64,000 bases of DNA from Dendrocalamus latiflorus (GCA_017311315.1 CM029617.1:14179455-14243454); one strand, 5' to 3'. Positions 1 through 10,680 are shown, numbered from the stretch's first letter. A program made the numbers and translations. Notes: a model not told the origin generated them from the sequence alone.

Positions 1-2063
1 GTGGCATATATGGACAAAACTACAACCTTTGGAATCAAGCAAAGTTCATCCATATAATCGTATCTCAATCGAACAATAGTAAATTCATCTAGCCAGGGTG
101 AAGAGATTTGTATGTTTTGCCATAACTCATCATCTTTATTCAGATTGTCCATACTAGATGGTGCAAAAAGAGATGAACACATAGGCATTGGATGAGTACT
201 AAATTTTACTTCCCTCTCACATTGAACATGATTCAACATACAAGAATTGTTGTTCCAAATAGCAAGTTTCAATTCATCCATGTGATCACAAGTTATGCAT
301 ATTCGATATACAAGAAATTGATTTTCCACACCATAATCTCCAATCAAATTAAACTTATATCCAGGGGTGTAGGCACTAAACAAGAATTTCGAACATGTAA
401 GTTCAGAAACTTTCTCCATAGCATGTGACAATTTCATAGGTAGATCCAACATGATGTAACACAATGAATTAGCAGGAGAAATTCTAGTCAAAACTTCTTT
501 ATGTGTTATTAATTCGACATGTGCAAAATTATGAGAATTTAGATTAGCACATGGTTCATTTAAGTCAACACAAGGAATATCAAAAGATTGCACTACAGCA
601 GGTATATACTCACAAGGTTGCTCTATGTCTTGTTGTAGCACCAAATCAGTACCGTGAGCGATCATAGCTCCATGTTCTTTACCTTTTTGGCTCTCCTCAG
701 ATGATGTAAGGGCATCCATCTCCTTATCTTCATTCTCAACCAATGGGGTCAATGATTCCATCAGCCCATGCTCCTCTTCGGCATGGTTCTCAACTACCTG
801 CAAGTTGTTAGCCACAGAAAAGGGCACAAACACAGGTTTGTTCTCATGATCATCACCATTACCTGCAAGGTTAGCTGCAAGAGCATATTCATCCTCAACA
901 TCACTAGCACTTACATAACCACCATCTTCTGTCGCAATATACGCCCGCTGACTTGTGCAATCTCTCATGACGTGGCCCATCCCTTTACAACGGTGGCACA
1001 CAATGCCCGTCGTACGGCCCGTGGAAGCAACCAATGAAGAGCTCTGTGCTAGTGTTTGCACACTAGTAGATTTGCTCGTCTCGGGTGCGCGTGATGGTGG
1101 CGGCGGTGCTGCTGAATGCGCCCTACTCACAGAGGGGGCAGCAGCTTGACAAATAGGAGGTGGAGCTATCTTGGCTCGCCCAGGCGTTGATCTCGATGTA
1201 GACGTACCTCCAAAGTTGTTCCTCGTCCTTTGTTGCCTACCTTGCAATTCTTTTTCTGCCAAACAAGCAAGCTGGAACAACTGGTTGACAGTAGTAAAAT
1301 CTTTATAATAAACAGTGTCCTGAATTTCACGCCGTAACCCCCCATAGAAACGACAAATCTTATCCTCCGTGTCCTCAACAACCCCACAACGCATCATACC
1401 CTTTTGAAGCTCAGCATAATAGTCCTGAACAGAACGATCACCTTGTTCTAAGCGCTGCAATTTTTTTCTCAAATCAAGTTTATATGTGGGAGGAACAAAA
1501 CGATTACGCATATCTTCTTTTAACTGCTCCCATGTATCAGGTTGTAAGCGCATGTTACTTAGTTCATTCCACCAGATAATAGCAAAGTTCTTAAACTCAC
1601 TAGTAGCTTGTCTGACTCTATGCACTTCAGGAACTAGATGGGCATTAAATTTTTGTTCAACTGTCATCTCCCAATCTAGATAAGTTTCAGCATCATAAGT
1701 ACCCGCAAAAGATGGTATGGTAAATTTAACTTTAGCAAATGGTTTATCATTAACACGAGCATTGTGGTGCTGAAAATTAGTACCTACCATACCATGACGG
1801 TTTTGATGTAGGCGGTGTCGTGCATCTTGGGCAGCAAATGCAGCTCCGGCGTCACAGTTTTGTCTCTCATTATCATCTCCCTCCACACGATCATGGTCCG
1901 CATCGTGATCATACTCGTGTCCAATGTTTGGTGGCTGATTCAGCATTCTTTCAAGGCGTACAATACTCTCATTGATGGCGCGCTGCAATGTATCTGTCGT
2001 AGCTTGAAACTTCCTGTTGAAGTCCTCAATAATGGTAGTGCGTTGTTCATCGAAGGGCGTCAT
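1..2063 (-). CDS. Gag protein of element A with long C-terminal extension (partial, no stop in window)
   Basis: I translated the minus strand from the ATG at 2063 and it stays open for about 687 codons to the window edge, with an in-frame TGA shortly upstream of that ATG. Residues roughly 120-270 look like a plant retrotransposon gag core (Trp-rich WWNEL segment, then basic amphipathic helices). A CX2CX4HX4C zinc knuckle (CHRCKGMGHVMRDC) lies at 957-998, residues about 356-369, after an Ala/Pro/Ser-rich linker. The remaining 300 or so residues are acidic, then Cys/Met-rich, with no Asp-Ser/Thr-Gly protease signature and no reverse transcriptase motif. Gag would bind the element RNA and form cytoplasmic particles. 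Being intact, it suggests A is younger than its neighbours. The extension is unrecognised. Confidence 0.8.
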   Translation of the reverse strand, partial: MTPFDEQRTTIIEDFNRKFQATTDTLQRAINESIVRLERMLNQPPNIGHEYDHDADHDRVEGDDNERQNCDAGAAFAAQDARHRLHQNRHGMVGTNFQHHNARVNDKPFAKVKFTIPSFAGTYDAETYLDWEMTVEQKFNAHLVPEVHRVRQATSEFKNFAIIWWNELSNMRLQPDTWEQLKEDMRNRFVPPTYKLDLRKKLQRLEQGDRSVQDYYAELQKGMMRCGVVEDTEDKICRFYGGLRREIQDTVYYKDFTTVNQLFQLACLAEKELQGRQQRTRNNFGGTSTSRSTPGRAKIAPPPICQAAAPSVSRAHSAAPPPPSRAPETSKSTSVQTLAQSSSLVASTGRTTGIVCHRCKGMGHVMRDCTSQRAYIATEDGGYVSASDVEDEYALAANLAGNGDDHENKPVFVPFSVANNLQVVENHAEEEHGLMESLTPLVENEDKEMDALTSSEESQKGKEHGAMIAHGTDLVLQQDIEQPCEYIPAVVQSFDIPCVDLNEPCANLNSHNFAHVELITHKEVLTRISPANSLCYIMLDLPMKLSHAMEKVSELTCSKFLFSAYTPGYKFNLIGDYGVENQFLVYRICITCDHMDELKLAIWNNNSCMLNHVQCEREVKFSTHPMPMCSSLFAPSSMDNLNKDDELWQNIQISSPWLDEFTIVRLRYDYMDELCLIPKVVVLSIYA

Positions 2064-3199
2064 GAGCTCACCCTTTAAAACACACTCTTAATCATCAAAC
2101 GACTCACCTGTCATGGTTAGTAGAAAACAAAAGACAACACAAAGGTATTATCCCTATCAACTACTAGGAGGTGGAAGGTGGAATCACACATTCTCAAGCA
2201 TCTTACTACACTCTTACAAGTGTTCTTACCAATGCAGCAGGTGGTACAACCGGTGGCTGGTTCGTGATACCGTGTCGAGCGTGGGTACGATTGCAAGAGG
2301 GAACCTGTTCTGATCAAGAGTAGGTGTAGCTTGGAAGGCACAATATGGTAGCAATAGAGAACAATCAGTTAATTTCAGAATTGCATAGAATTGAATTATA
2401 GTCCGTATCTAGCACTTAGCCTATGTTGCTGATCAACCAAGAATGGAAGAAGGCTAAAAACAAGTGTATGGCAATGTGTATGAGTGGTAAAGACAAGATA
2501 ATTCAATCCAATGCAATCTGGAATTGAAGAACACAAGGATTGACCCAAAACTGAAAACTGAAGATTTCTGTCCACTGGACAGTACGTCGGTATTTTGGCC
2601 GTAACTTTTTTTCAGATGCCTCTTTTTCACTGATTCTTTTTTTTTCTGTTTTCTGACGGCTTTTTCTGCAGATGTGCTTTTGGGGCCAACTTCCGAAACC
2701 CGACACAGAAATTCGCACAAAAATCACAAGTGCGGACTGTTGCAGATTCAAAACAGATAATTGGGTCAACTTTCACCGCACATATCTCTTAACTTCCTTG
2801 CTGGAATGACGTGAAATTTTACAGATAGATGGATAAGGTATTTTGAAATCTAATGGCGGTGGTTCCACTCAAAAATGATCTCGGAAACAAAAGATATGGC
2901 GTTTTTGGTGGCGGCTGCAGAGAAAGGAAAAATCAGCCGAATTTGGAAATTAGGGTTTGGGGTGGGGAATTTTTCTTTTGTTTGGATTTTTAATGGAACA
3001 AAGATATGACCAGCAACTAGACAATGCTAATATGGACACAAATTCAATTTAGCAAACCAAAACTAACAGATTGAAAGGCACAACGGGGTTTGGACAGCGG
3101 AAATTAACTCTTTTTGTGGGGCATTTTTTTTCTGGACTATAGGAAATAAAAACCAATCTACTAACTAGGGATACAAGAATTACCTCATGGGCAACCGTT
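2064..3199 (-). other. Untranslated leader of element A
   Basis: This stretch lies between the primer binding site and the gag start. Short open frames occur but none resembles a protein I know and stops are frequent. It holds T-rich runs around 2630-2645 and 3125-3133 and otherwise shows nothing. Leaders of this length are normal in plant gypsy elements and usually carry packaging signals, which I cannot locate by eye. Confidence 0.6.
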
Positions 3200-3211
3200 G
3201 CTCTGATACCA
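3200..3211 (-). promoter_or_regulatory. Primer binding site of element A (initiator Met tRNA)
   Basis: The minus strand reads TGGTATCAGAGC, the usual plant LTR-element complement of the 3' end of initiator methionine tRNA. It sits five bases inside the LTR edge at 3217 and fixes both the element orientation and the LTR boundary. Confidence 0.92.
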
Positions 3212-3216
3212 ACTGA

Positions 3217-4375
3217 TGTGACGATGGCCCGATCTTTCGAGAGGTACTGATAAGTCGATTGTGGAGATCTCGACGTTGATGATCCAAAGGCTCCGACCAA
3301 AACAGATCGAACCCCTCGCAATCACTACACCACTGCTCCGTTGGTTATCAACCGTGCCGAACACGATTGACCTCGCCAAGAAGGCTATCTCCTACAAGCG
3401 AATCGAGAACACAAGCAAGAGAGTACAAGATGCAATCTGAAATTGCGAATAAATATTAAGTTCACAAGTTGGGGTCTCACAAATTGTTGAACGGCGAAAC
3501 TGTTCAAAGACAGATTAATCTAAGCAAAACCCAAGGAAAACTAAATGGGTGTGGCCTCCTTAAATAGGGGAGGGGGAAGCCACACTTATCTAATGAAAAG
3601 GGATGTGGTACTATTCCAAATTGCTGTTCACGCACGTGGTACTGTTCATGTGAACAGTACCGGCCCAAATAGCCCAAGTTACAAGGCCCTCGGCCCACTT
3701 TGAGTCGGACTGGAAAAGTGATGTGGCTTGTTTTGCAGTTTCTGATCTGCTCGAGTGGAGTTTGGAGGTGAGACCAGATCCATCTGAAAGTAGACTCCAA
3801 GATCTTTCCAATGAGTACTCACGGGCCCCGAGAATCCTTCTGGATCAAAAGTTATGGCCGTTTGAAGTTGGCTTGTCAAGCTGAATCCGAATTGATCTGG
3901 AGGCCGAATTGGATTCCAAAACCTGTCCAAGTTGAACCCTTGCTTCAATTGGTTCCAAAGTGATGTGGTGCTATAAATATATATTTTTTCATCATTAGGT
4001 AGCATCATATTCTCATTTAAAATATGTTGAAGTTGAAGAAACGAATTCACCTTTAGTTCATTCTTGATATTAGCCGCTATGGTCGTACGTGTTTGTGGCG
4101 TGGTCACATCATCCTCCCCTTCTTGATGGAAAACCGTCCTCGGTTTTAACATATGTGTAGTGTCACGTATTGCATGATCTTGATCATAAATCTTGGTGTA
4201 TGATAACAAACGCAACAAACTCTCATTATGTAATATCACAAATTCTTTATCAAATAAAGTAAAATCTCTTTGAAACGAGCTCACCTCATAATTTAAGTGA
4301 TGCGTAGCAGCTCTTGTAATTGTAACAACAAGTAGAGCAAATATGGTTGTATCCATAGGGTTCATGTTCTTATCA
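3217..4375 (-). repeat. 5' LTR of element A (1,159 bp)
   Basis: In element orientation the LTR starts TGATAAGAAC at 4375 and ends CGTCACA at 3217, directly before the primer binding site. A TATA-like CTATTTAAGG on the minus strand near 3558-3567 would place transcription start about 300 bp before the LTR end. The second LTR lies outside the window, so the outer edge is inferred from the TG dinucleotide and the switch to B2 sequence at 4376. Confidence 0.72.
3679..4365 (-). CDS. Open frame inside the A LTR, possibly the 3' tail of pol
   Basis: This is a 228-codon frame that starts 11 bases into the LTR. Its N-terminal part contains TRAATHHLNYEVSSF, which resembles the short basic tail (TRARA..LNxxVxSF) seen at the C-terminus of some plant gypsy polyproteins. 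It continues through an acidic EGEDDV patch. Some plant gypsy elements read pol into the 3' LTR, so the copy in the 5' LTR would be a passive duplicate. That is inference, because the A pol is outside the window. It could also be a chance open frame. Confidence 0.35.
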   Translation of the reverse strand: MNPMDTTIFALLVVTITRAATHHLNYEVSSFQRDFTLFDKEFVILHNESLLRLLSYTKIYDQDHAIRDTTHMLKPRTVFHQEGEDDVTTPQTRTTIAANIKNELKVNSFLQLQHILNENMMLPNDEKIYIYSTTSLWNQLKQGFNLDRFWNPIRPPDQFGFSLTSQLQTAITFDPEGFSGPVSTHWKDLGVYFQMDLVSPPNSTRADQKLQNKPHHFSSPTQSGPRAL

Positions 4376-5139
4376 TTTCAACTCATCCTCTCCCACTCTC
4401 AAAGCCTCAAGAACACACACACTACATGCTTCCGAGAGAGGGGACACAGAGAGCTACGGGAGAACACACACACACACAGAGGCATCGAAGGAGACACAGC
4501 CAACAACCCTTCTGCCCTCTCTCAACCACTAAAGCCTTAAAGCAATACAAAGCAAAACCAACCCCCAAAAGCTTTAAGACCATGCAGGAGACACCCTCCT
4601 TTTATAGCCTCCTACTAATGGGTTTGATTTCCTCTTTATCCACTAAGCCTCCAACAACTCTAGTGCTTTACCCAAATCCACTTCCTTTAGTGCAGCTTTG
4701 CGTATTTCCCAAAACACCCCTCCTGCACCTTCCAGGAAGCTTCCACATTCCTTGTCATCCAAGCCTCGCAACCACCTCAAGTCTCCGCCGTATTTGACAC
4801 ATCCGACCGTTCTGACCTCGACACCACCCTGTGTCTAGTCCGGTCACCTCGTGCCTCGCCACGACTCCGCCTCGACGTCCTGTAGCCACCACAGACAAGA
4901 AACACATCAAATAGCACCGCTCGACACATGTAAGCATAAATAGCATCAATGAAACGAACTTAAGCATGAAATCGCCCAAACGACCAAACGGGAAGACGAA
5001 TATGCAATAAGATCGTCTAATCATACCCGACTGCGCCAAAAGCCGACCTCGCACAAAACCCTCAAACCAAACTCAATCTTTGCAACAAACTTGTCAATTA
5101 CTCATCATAAACATGTGGTTACCTCCATATGGTCTCTCA
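4376..5139 (-). repeat. 3' LTR of B2, interrupted by element A
   Basis: The sequence matches 25289-26049 (the B2 5' LTR) closely, including the outer edge TGAGAGACCAT on the minus strand at 5139. The inner 870 or so bases of the LTR are missing because element A starts at 4375. A minus-strand TATA box (GGCTATAAAAGG) lies near 4598-4609. Confidence 0.85.
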
Positions 5140-6825
5140 ATCCTCCCTTGATGAGTATATTGACAAACCCAGAAAAAGCACAACGTTCAGTTTGAAAAGA
5201 AACAAGAGCCAACCATGGTCCAAGATAAGTCAAAGAAGCTATGACCATGTCGACAAAAGAGCACTAGAACTACAAAAGAAAAAGCAAATTGTTCTCCAAA
5301 GCTCTAGAAGGATCCCAAATGGCTTTTTCTCCGCTATTCTCCCCCTTTTGACAATAAACACATCAAGGATGCAAAAGAGAGAATAAGGTCACAAAAAATG
5401 GATGAAATGGCTGAGGTTGGTTTATTCTATGCATTTAGAGCCATGAAGATTATCCAAAATGACCATATGAAATTTACATCAAGCCATACCATATAAGAGT
5501 GCTATCAAGATCATGACATGACATGTATAGTTAAGCTAAGCCAAACAAGTCACAATCTGAAATTTAGTCGAATTTCTTAGCATGTCAAGTCAACTATAAG
5601 TATAGTCTAGCTAAAGGTATCCAAGGATGATGCAGGCCATGTCAATAGTCTAAGTGGAACCAAGAAGCTAGTGTTGAGTCAAATTAGAGTGCTACACGCT
5701 CAAGAATGAGACATTTGATTAAGCACTTGGTTCTGTTTATAGTTAAGCAAATTGAGCACATTTGACATGATTATTCTTTTAAAGCTCGTGGACGTCTCCA
5801 ACCAAAAATTCTAGTCATGTGCTAGATCTCAAGCCTTATGCGACCACTCCAAGCAAGAAGCTTAAGGAGATGATCTTGGTCATCCAAAACTCCCCCTGAG
5901 TTCATGCCAAGTGCAATGGCAAGCCGTCTCATGAGAAAGAATTGGTGAGATCAGTTCTTTCGCACAAAAGAGATCTTTTTGCTTACATAAAAATTGTACT
6001 AACTCATGTTTCATCAAGGAACTAACATAGCTCAATCTAAAGCCCAACAAAGATTCAAGCTTCAACTTAGCCTATTTGACATGGCATGAATCATAAAAGG
6101 ATAACTAAAGAGAGACTAATATCAAAAGCTAACATGACATGAATTAATGCAAGTTGAGCATTGTAATCAACCTATCATGGCAAAGACTTGACTACACATA
6201 TAAAGTCATGATATATCTAGCAAGTAAGCACAGATCATGGCAAGATGTAATGCATTGTAAACATGTCATAAACGGATAATAATCAAGGCTCCATGTAGTT
6301 ATAGTACAATGCAAAATGAAATGCAGAAAATCCAGCTCCCACTCAATATGTGATGCAACTTTTAGTTCAAGTAGATTTATGTCAACATTAAGATCTAGAA
6401 GCTCCCAAATGAACTCCCCCTGAACCAAAGCAATAAAAATGAGAAGCTGGCAAGAAAATCAGAAAAGGCAGTCCTTAAAGCATAGACAAGATATACAGGA
6501 TACTATGGCTCAGACTGACTCTCATATACCCCATATGACTCTAGGACTATCAGCTGATCATCTAACAGACTAAGGAGCAAACACGTACCCTGTCTACCCG
6601 AGAGTGACCCAACCCTCGCTAGATCCTATAAGAAGTGAGCTCAACCTAGTGAGAAGAGAAACAACTAATAAGCAGTGTCCTAGAATCACAAGATAAGAGT
6701 AAGAAGTCTAAAAAACTAGACAAGAGAAGCACTCTAATCTATGCTAGGAGGACACCCAACTGCAATGCAACAGAAAGGAGTAAGAGCATAATAACATGAT
6801 AAAACATGAAGCACAACACTCCCCC
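5140..6825 (-). other. 3' non-coding region of B2 with several polypurine tracts
   Basis: This lies between the pol stop and the 3' LTR. No long frame is present. On the minus strand GGGGGAG-type tracts occur near 6820, 6413, 5889 and 5340, and the LTR-proximal tract AAGGGAGGAT abuts the LTR at 5140-5149. The matching region of B1 (16784-18466) has the same spacing. Repeated polypurine tracts upstream of the 3' LTR are a described Sirevirus trait. Confidence 0.75.
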
Positions 6826-8676
6826 TCACAACAGTCTATAAGGACAAACCACCCCAAGCTCTCCCCGCAGAGCTGAAAACCTAGAGCTATCCAAAGGCTT
6901 GGTAAGGATGTCAGCCAACTGGTGGTCACTCTCCAGAAACTGGAGCACTACGTCACCCTTCTCTACGTGGTCTCTAAGGAAATGATATCGAATATCAATA
7001 TGCTTGGTCCGAGAATGCTGCACTGGGTTCTTAGCAATGTTAATCGCAGAAGTGTTATCACAAAAGAGTGGAACACTGTCGATAGCTAACCCAAAATCCC
7101 GCAGGGTCGAGACCATCCAAAGCACTTGACTGCAGCAACTGGCAGCAGCAACGTACTCGGCCTCTGCGGTGGATTGTGCAACACCGGACTACTTCCTCGA
7201 GGACTAGGAAACAAGAAAAGTGCCAATGAATTGGCAGGTGCCAGAAGTGCTCTTCTTATCTATCCTATAGCCAGCAAAGTCTGTGTCCGAGTAGGCTCTC
7301 AAGGAAAGATAGGAAGAAGAAGAGTACCAGATACCATAATCAATGGTAACTCGAAGGTACCGAAGGATGCGCTTCACCGCCTGGCGATGAGATACGCGAG
7401 GAGAAGCCTGAAAACGAGCACATAGACACACAGCAAAGTCTTATCCACCTTACCCATCTCAAATCCATGACTCAACAGGTAGGACTTAAGCCTCTCATAC
7501 CAAGCTCTAGGGGCCTGCTTAAGTCCATACAACGCTTTGGAAAGTTTGAAGACATGGTTTGAGTATTTGGGGTTCTCAAAATCTGGAGGCTATCTCACAT
7601 AGACTTCTTCCTCAATAAAGCCATTGAGGAAGGCACTCTTGACATCCATCTGGTAAAGCTTGAATCCCTTAGAAGCTGCAAAGGCAAGCAGGATTCTAAT
7701 GACCTCAAGTCTAGCTACATGGGCAAAGGTCTCCTCAAAATCTAGACCCTCAACCTGGGAGAAACCCTGAGCTACCAGTCTAGCCTTGTTCCGAACAACC
7801 ACCCCATCCTCACTCTGCTTGTTCTTGAACACCCACTTAGTCCCAATGACATTGTGACCTCGAGGGGGCTCAACAAGTGACCAGACCTTGTTTCTTTCGA
7901 AATTCTCTAGCTCCTCATGCATGGCATTGACCCAGGACTCATCAGATAGAGCATGACAAATGTCCTTGGGCTCGAAAGAAGCAACAAAGGCAGAATGGAG
8001 ACAGAAATGTGACATGCCAGATTTTGAGCGAGTGACTCGCTCAAAGATGTCTCCAATCATCTGCTAGGAAGGATGGTTTTTTTGGATATGTCGGGGAGGT
8101 CCTGGATGAGAAGAAGAAGTGGCCTCTACCTCATGAGCTTATGAGGTAGGAACAGAGCCACTAGCTCCAGAAGAAGCAGAAGACATGGGCTGATCGCCTG
8201 GAGGTGCAGTGGAAGAAGGCACGTCAAGAGGAGAATGAGGAACTGGATCGGGTAGACAACCCTCATCTCCATCATCCTCATCATCCACAAAGATGGGCTC
8301 GGACTGGTCTAAAGAACCCGAGATATCGGGCCTAGTCCCCGGACTGGCCTCGTCGAAGGTCACCTCACAGGTCTCTACCAACTTATTAGACTCGTTGTTC
8401 CAAACTCTATACGCCCGCGAAGAAGACGAGTAACCTAAAAAGATACCATCACAAGAACATGACTCAAACTTGTCTAGTTCCCGGACTTCAGAATGAAGCA
8501 CTTGCAACCAAACACACGGAAATGAGAAACACTGGGCTTTCGCCCGTATCTCAGCTCATAGGAAGTGCGATGCAAGTGTGCCCAAAGAAAAACTCTGTTA
8601 GAAACATGGCACGCGGTCGCTATAGCCTCAGCCCAAAACTTCCTAGGTGTAAAGTACTCATCAAGCATCGTCCTGG
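6826..8676 (-). pseudogene. B2 pol, back half: integrase C-terminus, reverse transcriptase, RNase H (broken)
   Basis: Minus-strand homology to B1 and other copia pol proteins is continuous but falls in several frames. From high to low coordinates: the end of the integrase core (FWAEAIATACHVSNRVF) and the YGRKPSVSHFRVFGCK segment near 8500-8676; an acidic linker near 8150-8450; the RT N-terminal part near 7600-8060, including GTKWVFKNK and MDVKSAFLNG; ALYGLKQAPRAW-type residues near 7500; then a jump directly into the RNase H neighbourhood near 7430. Compared with B1, about 385 bp is missing there, and this removes the catalytic YVDD box. RNase H ends with HIDIRYHF, LADILTKP and a TGA at 6826-6828. 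The protein cannot be functional. Confidence 0.88.
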
Positions 8677-8681
8677 CCATC
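8677..8681 (+). repeat. Target-site duplication of B1, left copy (CCATC)
   Basis: CCATC directly precedes the B1 5' LTR and is repeated at 20430-20434 directly after the 3' LTR. Five bases is the normal duplication for copia integrases. Confidence 0.93.
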
Positions 8682-9213
8682 TGAGAGACCATGTGGAGGT
8701 CATCCCGTGTGTATGATGAGTAATTGACATCGATTTAGGAGAGTTGAGTTCGGCTTGTGTGGTTCGAACCTTGACGTTGCGGGGTGCAATCGGGGCTCGA
8801 TCGGACTTGGTCAAACCTGGTCAAAGGGCTTAGGATGCATATTCTGATGATTCGATAGGTTTGGACTTTATTATGCGTAAGTATAACTTACTGATGCTAT
8901 TTATGCTTTCATGTATCGAGCGGTGCTATTTGATGTGTTTCTTGTCTGTGATGGCTGCAGGACGTCGAGGCGGAGTCGTGGTGAGACACGAGGTGACCGG
9001 ACTAGACACAAGCAGTGTCGAGGTCAGAACGGTCGGATGTGTCGAAGACGGCGGAGATTCGATGTGGTTGCGAGTCGTGGACGACAAGAGACGCGGAAGC
9101 TTCCCAGAAGGTGCAGGAGGGGCGAATTGGTAATTTCGTGAGGCTGCACAAGTGGGAGCGGGTTCCGTTGGATCTGGCGGGCGTAACGGGTTGGAGACCC
9201 GTTAGCCCATGGC

Positions 9214-9224
9214 TATAAATAGGA
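9214..9224 (+). promoter_or_regulatory. TATA box of the B1 5' LTR
   Basis: CTATAAATAGG lies about 530 bases into the LTR and is conserved in the 3' LTR at 18997-19007. The corresponding B2 LTRs carry CTATAAAAGG on the minus strand (about 25507-25519 and 4598-4609). It is the likely core promoter for genomic RNA. Confidence 0.75.
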
Positions 9225-10290
9225 GGAGTGGCTGCATTCCCCCTCATGGCTTTGGGATAGAATTAGGGTTTGCTAGAGTCAAAAGAGGCTTTGATAGTTT
9301 GTTTTGGCTTTAGGCTTTAGTTGGTGAGAGTGGGTGTGGAACACAGGCTGTGTCTCCTTCGATGTCCCCTATGTGAGAGCTCTGTGTGTGTGTGTGTGTG
9401 TTCATCTCCTCTCCAAAGCATGTAGTGTGAGAGTGTTCTTGTGTTTGGGAGAGGATGGTTTGAGGAGCTTGTAATCCTTCTTGTTCTAATGTCCATGCGT
9501 ATCAGGACTCCTCTGTATTCCTCTTTTGATTTGGAATGCAAATCTGAAGTTTTTCTCCCGTGCACTCTTTTCTGTTCGATGCTCTCTGTGATTGATTTGT
9601 GAGTTTTTTGTTTTTGCGTTGATTCTTGCTGAGGAGTGCCAAAATGGGTTGCTCAGTGATGGGGTTAAGATTCTAGACAATTTGGTCAGCTAAAATCCTA
9701 GAGCCAAGTGTTTGATTTCAGTTTTTGCTCTTGGGCCTCCTCTGTTCTTGTTTTGCCTTTCTAGGGTTTGAGGTGATTTCTTGTTTCCCTCTTTGAGATG
9801 GCTTGAAATTTGGTATCTAGTGTCCAGAGGCTATCTATTAGCTATTCCCAAAGTTTCATGGCCAAGGGATCAAAGAAGAGATGGCAATTTGAAGTTTTCA
9901 GTTGTGGCTCTCTATAGTGCTCAGTTTCTAGGGTTTTGATGTTTTTCATGTTTCCCTTCATGAGATGGCATGAAACCTGGTATCTAGAGGCCTGAGGCTA
10001 TTAAGTAGTTATCCTCAAAGTTTCATGTCCAAAGGATCAACGATGGAGGAGTAATTTGATTTTTGGTGGAGTCTCTTTAAGTTTTCAAATTTTGGGTGAA
10101 ATCCCAATTTCTTGGTCTTTTGTTGGATTTCTTTGGTCTCCTAGTTTCCTAAGGATATTGTGGTCATATCCTTGCTATTCTTGATCAAAAAGATCTAAGG
10201 GTATCCCAGTATTTCTCCACTAGTTGAAGTCTCAAAAGTTCGGTTCTTGTTTTGTCTGAAATTCAGCCTCTGCAGTCTGAAACCCGAGGG

Positions 10291-10395
10291 GCGGTTTGAC
10301 CGGACCCTTGAAGGCGGTCAGACCGGCAAGGCGCAGGTGGTCAGACCGGCTTGAGCTGGGCGATTAGATCGGCCCAGCCCGAGTGGTCAGACCGC
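10291..10395 (+). repeat. Palindromic CpG-rich repeats in the B1 5' LTR
   Basis: Five imperfect copies of a GCGGTCAGACCGGC-like palindrome occur in about 105 bp. Clusters of CpG palindromes near the end of the LTR are a known Sirevirus feature. Several copies here carry C-to-T or G-to-A changes compared with the 3' LTR cluster at 20068-20172. Confidence 0.85.
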
Positions 10396-10626
10396 CCGCC
10401 CTGTTGAGTTCAGCCCGGCCTTTCTTGCTTTTTTGCTGAATATGTTATTTCTCTTGGGCAGTTAGGGTTAGGCTTTCTTCTCTGTTTTTAAGGTTCAGTG
10501 AGTTTAAATGCATCTCTTTCATAGCTTTTTAGCTATTGGAGGAGAGTGTCGAGTGAGTACTCTTTGAGGGGTAAAGTTTTAAGAGTCGACATTCACCCCC
10601 CTCTGTCGCCATTTCGGTCCAACAAT

Positions 10627-10638
10627 TGGTATCAGAGC
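10627..10638 (+). promoter_or_regulatory. Primer binding site of B1
   Basis: TGGTATCAGAGC lies two bases after the LTR end and is complementary to initiator methionine tRNA. It is the start site for minus-strand DNA synthesis. Confidence 0.95.
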
Positions 10639-10680
10639 CGGTTAGCTCTTTTCAATAGATCTTAACCGGTCTCTAGAGCC

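Larger units (their letters stand above)
1..4375 (-). mobile_element. Element A: Ty3/gypsy-type LTR retrotransposon, 5' part only
   Basis: On the minus strand the order is 5' LTR (4375 to 3217), primer binding site (3211-3200), leader, and a gag frame that runs off the left edge. The LTR begins TG and ends CA in element orientation. At 4376 the sequence switches abruptly to B2 LTR sequence that also occurs, uninterrupted, from about 25290. This implies A inserted into the B2 3' LTR. The other half of A, its 3' LTR and the rest of the B2 LTR should lie left of the window. The gypsy assignment rests on the gag type, because no polymerase domain is visible here. Confidence 0.75.
4376..8676 (-). 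mobile_element. Element B2, left (3') segment: Sirevirus-type copia
   Basis: B2 runs on the minus strand and is split by B1. This segment holds the truncated 3' LTR, a 3' non-coding region and the back half of pol. The other half is 20430-26049. The join is exact: the integrase reading direction and homology continue across 8676/20430 once B1 and one copy of CCATC are removed. Confidence 0.88.
8682..10624 (+). repeat. 5' LTR of B1 (1,943 bp)
   Basis: The LTR is bounded by TGAGAGACC and GGTCCAACA and followed after two bases by the primer binding site. A clear TATA box (CTATAAATAGG) sits at 9214-9224. A GT microsatellite at about 9382-9401 is longer than its counterpart in the 3' LTR. A cluster of palindromic CpG motifs lies at 10291-10395. 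Confidence 0.95.

Noticed and set aside
4426..4560. CACACA-rich stretch in the B2 LTR as a regulatory repeat
   Set aside because: It is a short microsatellite that varies in length between the two B2 LTRs and matches the GT tract of the B1 LTR on the opposite strand.
9015..9247. Overlapping short frames duplicated in both B1 LTRs (also 18786-19022)
   Set aside because: Duplicates of LTR sequence upstream of and around the TATA box; no codon constraint and no known domain.
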